Shown here one piece after another: positions 19,333-26,902 of a DNA stretch of 45,747 nucleotides. The translations under genes were made by a program, and so were the position numbers. The notes below the pieces were generated by a model. That model was given only the letters and a program-made list of their open reading frames with translations. It was not told the origin of the DNA and ran no database searches. The stretch is from contig JAFPVE010000010.1 in the NCBI GenBank assembly GCA_017413025.1, forward strand, positions 1-45,747, read 5' to 3'. Source of the DNA: Acetobacter sp. (lineage in GTDB: Bacteria > Pseudomonadota > Alphaproteobacteria > Acetobacterales > Acetobacteraceae). Each line of letters begins with the position of its first letter. Position 1 is the first letter of the stretch.

Positions 19333-19866
19333 ATGTCTTTTCTTTCTCGTTCTGTTATGACAGCTATTCTTACAATAGGAATAGGTTCTATAGGGGTTCT
19401 GTATCATGCCGTTGCTTTTGCTGAAAATATTCCATGTAATCACTCTCCTGCCCATGAAGCTTTTAATGTACAAGGTTTAAAAAGTGAACTTATGGTAACA
19501 GCTCTCTCTTGCCATGCACAAAAACGTTATAATAATTTTGTCGCTCAATTTCGAGATATCCTTCTCAGTGAAGACAGAACACTTAATAGCTATTTTCGTT
19601 CTGTATACGGGAGAAATGCTCAACGTAAACACGATGCTTATATTACTCAGCTTGCTAATGTACAATCTGAACAGGGTCTACAAGCTGGTACCATTTTTTG
19701 TTTGCAACGTATGCCAATGTTTGATGAGACAAAAGTTCTCACGAATGGAGAAGAACTTTCCGCTTATGCCGAGGCTAAAGATGTAACACAACCATATTCT
19801 TTTGAAGTCTGTAAAAATCCTCAAAGTAGACATCATGAATCTCATAGACATTCACATCGCGTATAA
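19333..19866 (+). CDS. Secreted four-cysteine protein of unknown function
   Basis: The ATG at 19333 has GGAGG about eight bases upstream, so I prefer it to the ATG at 19318. The 177-residue product has a signal peptide ending AVAFA|E near residue 30. The mature part has four cysteines (NIPC, LSCHAQ, IFCLQR, EVCKNP), which could form two disulfides in the periplasm. A helical core with VAQFRDILLSEDRTLNSYF and YITQLANVQSEQGL follows, and the tail is histidine-rich (RHHESHRHSHRV). I recognise no named family. parE follows 94 bases downstream on the same strand. Confidence 0.8.
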   Translation: MSFLSRSVMTAILTIGIGSIGVLYHAVAFAENIPCNHSPAHEAFNVQGLKSELMVTALSCHAQKRYNNFVAQFRDILLSEDRTLNSYFRSVYGRNAQRKHDAYITQLANVQSEQGLQAGTIFCLQRMPMFDETKVLTNGEELSAYAEAKDVTQPYSFEVCKNPQSRHHESHRHSHRV

Positions 19867-19960
19867 TTCATTGCTTTTGAAGTAACATCAGCAATACTTT
19901 TGCGTGTTTGTGGGCACGCTATAAATCTTTATTATGAACAAGAATTTAATAGGGTAGAAA

Positions 19961-21973
19961 ATGGTTATAAGTGATCACTCTCTCCCTTTGATATCAGATT
20001 TTATCTCACAGAATACGCATACTCCAAAAGATTATGATGCACATACAATTGAGGTTTTAGAAGGACTTGAACCCGTACGTCGGTGTCCGGGTATGTATAT
20101 TGGAGGTACTGACGAAACAGCACTACATCATCTTGCAACAGAAATTCTCGATAATGCTATGGATGAGACTATTGCAGGACACGCGAACCTTATTGAGGTA
20201 CGGTTAGAAAAAAATAATTATTTAACCATCCGCGACAACGGGCGTGGTATTCCTGTAGATGCCCATCCTCTTTATCCTGATCGTTCAGCTTTAGAGGTTA
20301 TTTTAACAACCCTTCATGCGGGTAGTAAATTTTCAAATAAAGCCTATGCGACATCAGGAGGCTTACATGGTGTCGGTTCTTCTGTCGTAAACGCTCTTTC
20401 TTCCTCTATGGTTGTAGAAGTGGCTCGCAACCGCGTTTTATGGCGACAATCCTACAAACGTGGTCAAAGTGTTTCTCCTTTAGAATGCATTGGTACCGTT
20501 CAGAATCGTCGCGGAACACTGATAACCTTTCAACCTGACTCTAAAATTTTTGGTAATTGTGCCTTTGTACCTGCTAGATTGTACAAACTTTGTCGCGCCA
20601 AAGCTTTTTTATTCCGTGGTGTTACGATCCGTTGGTCATGCGACCCTGCACTTATTCATTCAGGAGATGAAACACCTTCTCAAGCTGTTTTACACTTTCC
20701 TGGTGGTTTGGCGGATAGCTTAAGAGAGGAGATCGGATCTAAAACACCACTCCTCACACCAATTTGGACAGGTGAAGCTTCCTTACCGACGACAGAAAAA
20801 ATAGAAACAGGCAAAATAGAGTGGGCTATTGCTTTTCTTGAAAGTGGAACAGCATCACTTATTTCCTATTGTAACACCATCCCTACTTCTCTTGGTGGTA
20901 CGCATGAGACTGGTTTTCGCAATGCTCTTCTTAAAGGGTTACGTGCTTGGGGAGAACGACGTTCTATTAAAAAAGCACAGAATATTACAGCCATTGATAT
21001 TTTGACTATGCTTGCTGGACGACTCTCTATTTTTATCCCTTCTCCGCAATTTCAAGGACAAACTAAAGAAAAACTTACCACGATAGAAGCAACAAAACTC
21101 GTTGAAACAGCTCTTCGTGATCGTTTTGAACACTGGCTGGCACAAAATCCTCATCAAGCAGATACACTTCTTAATTTTGTAATAACACGCGTAGAAGAAC
21201 GTTTACGTCATAAAGACAAAAAAAACATTTCTCGTAAAAAAGCAACGAGTCGTTTACGTCTCCCGGGCAAGCTCATTGATTGCACAAAAGAACATGCTGA
21301 AGAAACAGAGATTTTCCTCGTAGAAGGAGATTCAGCAGGCGGCTCTGCAAAACAAGCCCGTAATCGTGAAACACAGGCGATTTTACCTCTACGCGGTAAA
21401 ATTCTTAATGTTGCTAGCGCAACAACAGAAAAGTTCCATGCCAATCAAGAACTCCGAGATCTCGTTGAAGCCTTGGGATGCGGTTCAGGTGATACTTTCA
21501 ACATTAATAAACTCCGTTATAATCGTATTATTATTATGACAGATGCCGATGTTGATGGTGCTCATATTGCATCTCTACTCATAACTTTTTTTTACCATAA
21601 ACTTCCTGAAATTATCCATAAAGGGCATCTCTACCTTGCACAACCCCCGTTATACAGACTGACACAAGGATCACAAAGCCTCTATGCTATGGATAACGCT
21701 GATCGGGATCATAAGTTAAAAACAGCTTTTAAAAATAAGGGGAAAATTAGTATTTCTCGCTTTAAAGGGCTTGGCGAAATGCCCCCAACGGATCTCAAAG
21801 AAACAACCATGGCACCGCATCGCCGCACTTTGCTACGTGTAACCATGCCACAAGAAGAAATAACCCACACACACCAATGCGTTGAAAATCTTATGGGGCG
21901 TAAACCAGAACTCCGCTTTGCCTTTATTCAAGAACACGCACAATCTCACAATGAGATGTTACTCGACATTTAA
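19961..21973 (+). CDS. parE: DNA topoisomerase IV subunit B
   Basis: ParE supplies the ATPase half of topoisomerase IV, which decatenates daughter chromosomes. The GHKL ATP site shows Glu61/Asn65 in EILDNAMDET, DNGRG at residues 92-96, and GGLHGVGSSVVNALS. The TOPRIM part has LVEGDSAGGSAKQARNR and MTDADVDGAHIASLL, and the end carries RFKGLGEMPP. The motif QTKEKL, with length 670, fits ParE better than GyrB. AGGG precedes the ATG. parC is not in the window. A stem-loop and T tract about 100 bases after the stop should end the transcript. Confidence 0.93.
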   Translation: MVISDHSLPLISDFISQNTHTPKDYDAHTIEVLEGLEPVRRCPGMYIGGTDETALHHLATEILDNAMDETIAGHANLIEVRLEKNNYLTIRDNGRGIPVDAHPLYPDRSALEVILTTLHAGSKFSNKAYATSGGLHGVGSSVVNALSSSMVVEVARNRVLWRQSYKRGQSVSPLECIGTVQNRRGTLITFQPDSKIFGNCAFVPARLYKLCRAKAFLFRGVTIRWSCDPALIHSGDETPSQAVLHFPGGLADSLREEIGSKTPLLTPIWTGEASLPTTEKIETGKIEWAIAFLESGTASLISYCNTIPTSLGGTHETGFRNALLKGLRAWGERRSIKKAQNITAIDILTMLAGRLSIFIPSPQFQGQTKEKLTTIEATKLVETALRDRFEHWLAQNPHQADTLLNFVITRVEERLRHKDKKNISRKKATSRLRLPGKLIDCTKEHAEETEIFLVEGDSAGGSAKQARNRETQAILPLRGKILNVASATTEKFHANQELRDLVEALGCGSGDTFNINKLRYNRIIIMTDADVDGAHIASLLITFFYHKLPEIIHKGHLYLAQPPLYRLTQGSQSLYAMDNADRDHKLKTAFKNKGKISISRFKGLGEMPPTDLKETTMAPHRRTLLRVTMPQEEITHTHQCVENLMGRKPELRFAFIQEHAQSHNEMLLDI

Positions 21974-22071
21974 TAAACCATAAAAGTGTTTCTTTATCTT
22001 GTTCTCTCTCTCAAACATTCAAGAGAATATGATTCTTGCAAGTGTAAAGAACTATCAGTTGTCTTTTTTCT

Positions 22072-22099
22072 CTGTGGCCTTCCACAGCTATTCTTTTTT
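22072..22099 (+). terminator. Intrinsic terminator downstream of parE
   Basis: CTGTGG (22072-22077) and CCACAG (22082-22087) form a G-C-rich six-pair stem with a CCTT loop. It is followed by a T-rich tract (TTCTTTTTT, 22091-22099). The polarity fits parE, which ends at 21973. Confidence 0.7.
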
Positions 22100-22251
22100 A
22101 TGTAAACGGTACCCTAAAATTTCTTTATTCTTGATTTACTTTTTATAACAGATTTTAGATTCCGTCATTAAGTGCCATAGAAATCATTATCAAAAAGCAA
22201 AAAGAAAAGCCAAGTTATTTATTGTTCAGATCATATCATAATAAGTTATTT

Positions 22252-23787
22252 TTATCGGCTAGCTACGTGAATAACTGCGCCACCGATATCACTTCCATGC
22301 AATGAGGCGGATAAAGTCCCCATCGTCACACCATGGACAGTTTGCATAACAACCGGATCAAACAGGCGTATGAAACTAGAGGGATATACACCCATCCACA
22401 AAGTAACAACAGCCAACGGAACAAGAACAGCCATTTCACTCGCTGTTAAATCGCGTATTAAGGCTATCGTTTCTTTAACACTGCCAAACAAAACTCGATG
22501 ATATAAAGAGAGCATATAAACAGCCCCCATAATCAAGGTCGTTCCTGCCAATAATGCCAGCCAAAAAGAGATTTTGACAGCTCCCATGAGAACGAGCACC
22601 TCACCAACAAAAGCACCTGTTCCCGGCAAACCAACATTAGCCATTGTAAACAACATCGCAAACAGAGCCAAAAGGGGCATTTGATGCGCAACGCCTCCTA
22701 GCCTATCAATTTGCCCTGTTTTTGCGCGCCACGCTACAATGGCTACACAGAAAAATAAAGCCACGATAATTACGCCATGCGATAACATCTGAAAAATGGC
22801 ACCATCAACGCCTTCTACTGTCAGCGTAAATAAACCAACAGCAATCATTCCCATATGAGAAAAAGAAGAATAAGCAATAAGCTTTTTCATATCTGTTTGT
22901 GCAAACGCAATAAAAGCGGCGTAAATGATCGCTATAACCCCTAAAACTAATAAATAAGGCGCAAACAACCTTACAGCATCAGGAAACATCAAAACCCCAA
23001 AACGGAGCAAGCCATAAGCACCCGCTTTTGACAAGACCCCAGCCATCATAGCCGTCGCCGGCGTTGGTGCTTCTGAATACGCATCAGGTAGCCATGCATG
23101 CAATGGAAATAAAGGAAGTTTAACACCAAAAGCCAAAACAAAAGACAATAACAACCAGCACTGCAAAGCCGTATCCCAATGCGTATGCATTAACGTTGGA
23201 ATATCTGTTGTACCAGATTGTTGCCACATGGTGATCAAACCGATCAACATAAATAAAGAGCCACCAAACGTAAAAAGAAAAAACTGTAATGAGGCCCAAG
23301 TACGACGTGCTCCTCCCCATACACCAATCATGAGACTACTTGGAATAAGCGTTGCTTCATAAAAAACATAAAACAGTACCAGATCTTGTGCCGAAAAAAG
23401 CCCAAACAACGCTGTTTCCAGCAATAGCATCGCTACCACAAAATGACGAGTCTGTGTTTTGATACTATGCCATCCAGACACTAAAGCTAATGGTGTTAAA
23501 AATGCTGTGAGTAAAATAAAGACAAGGGATATACCATCAACCCCTGTGTGATATGTCACACCATATTTCCCTAGCCAGTTTAATCGGTCTTCAAACTGTA
23601 ATCCTAAAACTGTAGGGTCAAAATTCACCCACATTAATACGCTAAAACCAAGCGTGATAAGCGTTGTCCAAAGCCCTAACCAACGTGCAGATTTATCTCG
23701 TGCCTCAGCGTCACCAAAACACAACAAGACAGATAACGCGCCGACGAGCGGAAAGTAAGTAATTAACGGAAGCAGAATCTGCTGCAC
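22252..23787 (-). CDS. nuoM: NADH-quinone oxidoreductase subunit M, standing alone
   Basis: NuoM is an antiporter-like proton-pumping subunit of complex I. The 511-residue protein is hydrophobic throughout. It keeps the key charged residues: Glu144 in VFYEATLIPSSLMIGVWGG, Lys223 in AFGVKLPLFPLHAWLPDAYSEAPT, and the later Glu in GAFVGEVLVLMGA. The start is a GTG with GAGGG about nine bases upstream. It is odd that no nuoL or nuoN flanks it; upstream is mutL and downstream is the convergent parE. The charged residues argue that it is functional. Related Mrp antiporter subunits are possible, but the end-to-end pattern fits NuoM better. Confidence 0.88.
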   Translation of the reverse strand: MQQILLPLITYFPLVGALSVLLCFGDAEARDKSARWLGLWTTLITLGFSVLMWVNFDPTVLGLQFEDRLNWLGKYGVTYHTGVDGISLVFILLTAFLTPLALVSGWHSIKTQTRHFVVAMLLLETALFGLFSAQDLVLFYVFYEATLIPSSLMIGVWGGARRTWASLQFFLFTFGGSLFMLIGLITMWQQSGTTDIPTLMHTHWDTALQCWLLLSFVLAFGVKLPLFPLHAWLPDAYSEAPTPATAMMAGVLSKAGAYGLLRFGVLMFPDAVRLFAPYLLVLGVIAIIYAAFIAFAQTDMKKLIAYSSFSHMGMIAVGLFTLTVEGVDGAIFQMLSHGVIIVALFFCVAIVAWRAKTGQIDRLGGVAHQMPLLALFAMLFTMANVGLPGTGAFVGEVLVLMGAVKISFWLALLAGTTLIMGAVYMLSLYHRVLFGSVKETIALIRDLTASEMAVLVPLAVVTLWMGVYPSSFIRLFDPVVMQTVHGVTMGTLSASLHGSDIGGAVIHVASR

Positions 23788-23933
23788 GATCAGAGTCCCT
23801 CACAGAATAAAATTATTACGGAAGCAACCACCTTCTTGGTTATGGCTATAATAAAAGGTTTGTTTATGACAAACAACTGTATTTCCTCATACTCATTTCA
23901 CTATACCTTATTTGACCATCTAAACCTAATTAT

Positions 23934-25778
23934 CTAACGGCGTCCAAACATTTTCTCAAGATCATTTCTTGTCAATTTTATCCAAGTGGGACGACCATGA
24001 GAACACGTTCCCGCATAAGGCATAGCTTCCATTTGTCGCAATAGAGCATTCATTTCCTCAAGTGTCAACCTCTGCCCCGCACGTATACTACCATGACACG
24101 CCATACGCGCAATAACAGAATCGATTCTACTATCAATAGCAACTATTTCATCTGGAATTGTATACTCATCTCCCGACAGTTCATCAACTAAATCACGTAA
24201 TAAATCAGACGATTCTATCGTGCCCAACAAACTTGGTAAGGTACGGACTAATAGCGAATCTTTACCAAAAATTTCAATTTCTATACCGAGTCTCTCTAAT
24301 ATGACTTGATACGTCAAGAGTTGTTCTACACTTGTACGAGATAAATTAACAACATCGGGTACCAAAAGTCTTTGTGCAAAAACACGACCACTCAAAAACT
24401 GCTCACGCAAACGCTCATGGGTAAGACGCTCGTGGGCTGCATGTTGGTCGACCACAATAAGACCACCATCACATGTAATAGCCAATATATAGGTCTCTAA
24501 TATCTGTGCAATAGCTGTTCCCAATGGTTTTTCAATAGTATCCGCTGATTCTTTCGTTACAAAATTTTTATTTTCTATCGATTCCGACATTGTAACAGGA
24601 GAAGAAAATTTTTCTTTAAGGAACAGACGATTTTCTTTAAAAGCAGGATTATGTTCCTGAAAAGGTCTTATATTAGACATTGTGTCAGCAGAGGTCGAAG
24701 AGTAACTCTTTCTGTTTTTATAGGGAGTTTTATAGGAAGAAAAAGTAAACGTTTTTGTAGATATACTTCCTGCACCACACGCCAAAACACGTTGAATAGC
24801 CTCTATCACAAAAGATCTTACAGCTGATTCCTCTGCAAAACGTAATTCTGTTTTAGCAGGATGGACATTTACGTCAACGCTTTGTAAAGGTACCGATAAG
24901 GCAAGAGCCACTACAGGATACCTGCCTGCCTCGATAACACGCCTATACGCCAACCGCACTGCTGTTCGTAATAGCGGGTCGATAACAGGACGACCATTAA
25001 CCAGCATCAACTGTCCATTTGTCGTTGCACGATGAATAGATGGCGGACAAATAACACCCGATAAAACCATTTCCTGACGTTCTTCAGAAATAGGTATAAG
25101 ACTATCAATATCCTCTATCTCAAGTAAGGCAGCAGCGCGTGCTGGTAGATCTTGTTCAGGTAAAGTCAATAACTCGTAGCCGTCCACAATAAGACGAAAA
25201 GCTATATGTGGTCTTGCAAAAGCAAGACGCCTTACAACCATTTCAGCATGACGCCCCTCGACTTTCGGACTTTTTAGAAATTTACGGCGCACCGGTGTTG
25301 CAAAAAATAAATCTTCTACCACAATGTGGGTACCATAATCACCGGCTGTCGGCTCTAAAGCTGTTTGAATCCCTCCTTCAACCCTTATACGCCAGGCTTC
25401 ATCTGTAATACGATCGGCAATGCGACAACGAGACGTGATACACAGCCGCGCTGCTGCCCCTATAGACGGAAGAGCCTCTCCACGAAAACCAAGAGTTTCA
25501 ATCTGTACAAGTGTTTCATCATGTAATTTAGAAGTGCAATGACGATCAACAGCTATAGCCAGATCTTCTGGTAACATACCACTACCATTATCCGTAACGA
25601 TAACTCGTTCTATTCCACCCTTTTCAAGGGTTATATCAATACGTGTAGCCCCTGCATCAATCGCATTTTCAATGAGTTCTTTGACAACAGCAGCAGGTCG
25701 TTCTACAACCTCACCTGCGGCTATTTTATTTACCACATTTTCTGGTAGACGACGTACCCGAAGAAGTCCTTCAGACAC
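23934..25778 (-). CDS. mutL: DNA mismatch repair protein MutL
   Basis: MutL couples mismatch recognition by MutS to strand incision. The GHKL ATPase domain shows ELIENAIDAGATRIDI, DNGSGM and LGFRGEALPSI. The C-terminal domain has DQHAAHERLTHE, which fits the DQHA(x)2E(x)4E endonuclease motif, and later ends in CSHGRPTW. So this is the endonuclease type found in bacteria without MutH. The frame is open further upstream to a TTG inside the preceding gene. I prefer the GTG at 25778 (MSEGLLRVRRLPENV, 614 residues), which has CGGAGG four bases before it and starts 19 bases after the upstream stop. Last gene of the ileS-lspA-lipoprotein-mutL unit. Confidence 0.94.
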   Translation of the reverse strand: MSEGLLRVRRLPENVVNKIAAGEVVERPAAVVKELIENAIDAGATRIDITLEKGGIERVIVTDNGSGMLPEDLAIAVDRHCTSKLHDETLVQIETLGFRGEALPSIGAAARLCITSRCRIADRITDEAWRIRVEGGIQTALEPTAGDYGTHIVVEDLFFATPVRRKFLKSPKVEGRHAEMVVRRLAFARPHIAFRLIVDGYELLTLPEQDLPARAAALLEIEDIDSLIPISEERQEMVLSGVICPPSIHRATTNGQLMLVNGRPVIDPLLRTAVRLAYRRVIEAGRYPVVALALSVPLQSVDVNVHPAKTELRFAEESAVRSFVIEAIQRVLACGAGSISTKTFTFSSYKTPYKNRKSYSSTSADTMSNIRPFQEHNPAFKENRLFLKEKFSSPVTMSESIENKNFVTKESADTIEKPLGTAIAQILETYILAITCDGGLIVVDQHAAHERLTHERLREQFLSGRVFAQRLLVPDVVNLSRTSVEQLLTYQVILERLGIEIEIFGKDSLLVRTLPSLLGTIESSDLLRDLVDELSGDEYTIPDEIVAIDSRIDSVIARMACHGSIRAGQRLTLEEMNALLRQMEAMPYAGTCSHGRPTWIKLTRNDLEKMFGRR

Positions 25779-25797
25779 AAAACCTCCGAAAATATTC

Positions 25798-26370
25798 TTA
25801 AAAAAGTTGGTGTAGCCATTGACCAATACTCATTTCTTTAGTTGATTGTTTCGTTGGTGTTGTTCCTTTTGTAATCGGCTTACCTAGAGCTAAATTTCTT
25901 TTCAAACGACGATTTTCAGCCTCTGCATCAACCACTGAACCAGGCTGTTCTCCTTTCCAAAACATAACTCTTTCAGAAAAAGTTGGTGCTGCAGGACCTA
26001 ATTCATCATTATCAGGCACATCTGCCGCACTAATAGCACGGTTAATTAAAATTGTTTGCCCTTCACTGGTACTCCCTCCCGTACCACTCAAGGCAACATC
26101 AGGTGAAAGAGTTTCAAGCGCTTGGAGGCGTTCACTTTCATCTTGCTCTTGTGGAGTAGTTTTTCCAAACTTAACCAACTCGTCTGACGGTGGCATAGAA
26201 AGAGGTTTTCGCGTTGTCACCGTATATTCATTTGGCATATCCCGTTGGAGACCTAACGCCCGTGCGACGTCTCTTCCTGAACACCCACTAATAAGAAAAC
26301 TAGTTCCAAACAACGAGAATGAAATAAGGATCGTCGAAACATAACGTAATTTCATATGCTTTTCACTCAT
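25798..26370 (-). CDS. DUF3035-like lipoprotein
   Basis: The 190-residue product has a lipoprotein signal (TILISFSLFGTSFLISGC, Cys30 in lipobox ISGC). The mature start MPNEYTVTTRKPLSMPP matches the P-(D/N)-E-(F/Y)-x-V-x-x-R-x-P-L-x-x-PP pattern I associate with the alphaproteobacterial DUF3035 family. The rest is low in hydrophobics and rich in polar and acidic residues, probably a periplasmic extended protein. It overlaps the lspA stop by eight bases; an ATG five codons later is an equally good start. It is apt that it follows lspA, the lipoprotein signal peptidase. Function unknown. Confidence 0.82.
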   Translation of the reverse strand: MSEKHMKLRYVSTILISFSLFGTSFLISGCSGRDVARALGLQRDMPNEYTVTTRKPLSMPPSDELVKFGKTTPQEQDESERLQALETLSPDVALSGTGGSTSEGQTILINRAISAADVPDNDELGPAAPTFSERVMFWKGEQPGSVVDAEAENRRLKRNLALGKPITKGTTPTKQSTKEMSIGQWLHQLF

Positions 26371-26902
26371 CTGAAACAGAACAACCTACATGTTCTTGTG
26401 AGTTCTGCCGATGACCAGACAGAAAACTTTGTAACAATAAAACACATACAGAACACACTATAGCGGAATCAGCGACATTAAACACATACCACGACCACCC
26501 GAACGCATGAGCATGCAAAAAATCAACCACAGCACCGTAATGAAAACGGTCAATAACATTTCCTACCGCGCCTCCTGCAATCGTCCCTACACATATGGCT
26601 GTTAATTTATAAGGTGTACGATACATCCACACCCACAACACACAAACAATAAAAAGAGAAACTCCAGAAAATACATAACGTCCTGAAGATCCTATCCAAC
26701 CAAACATACCAAAAGTAATAGCTCTATTCCAAACGAGAGTAAAATTAAGAAAAGGTAAAATTTGAATAGATCCACGCGCCGGTAAGTCAATTCCATAGAG
26801 AATCCAATACTTACTCAGTTGATCCGCTAAAAGCGTTAAAACAAAGGCTATAACGCCTAAAGTAAACGACCATGGCACAAATGGAAGGATATTTTTTTTC
26901 AC
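26363..26902 (-). CDS. lspA: Lipoprotein signal peptidase (signal peptidase II)
   Basis: LspA cleaves prolipoproteins before the lipidated cysteine, in the inner membrane. The 179-residue sequence has four hydrophobic segments and both catalytic aspartates: Asp127 in NVIDRFHYGAVVDFL and Asp145 in FNVADSAI. The start is a GTG that overlaps the ileS stop by four bases (GTGA). The ileS-lspA order is common in proteobacteria. Its C-terminus overlaps the next gene, itself a lipoprotein and so a likely substrate. Confidence 0.95.
   Translation of the reverse strand: MKKNILPFVPWSFTLGVIAFVLTLLADQLSKYWILYGIDLPARGSIQILPFLNFTLVWNRAITFGMFGWIGSSGRYVFSGVSLFIVCVLWVWMYRTPYKLTAICVGTIAGGAVGNVIDRFHYGAVVDFLHAHAFGWSWYVFNVADSAIVCSVCVLLLQSFLSGHRQNSQEHVGCSVSDE

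Noticed and set aside
19131-19424. 97-residue hydrophobic frame before the four-cysteine gene
   Set aside because: It has no ribosome-binding site, overlaps the real gene in another frame, and reflects T-rich sequence.
23858-23874. GTTTGT/ACAAAC hairpin as a mutL terminator
   Set aside because: Only six AT-rich pairs with a five-base loop; a T-rich tail follows on the minus strand but the stem is too weak to claim.
25779-25826. TTG 25826 as the mutL start
   Set aside because: It would overlap the lipoprotein gene and add 16 residues not typical of MutL; GTG 25778 has a CGGAGG site.
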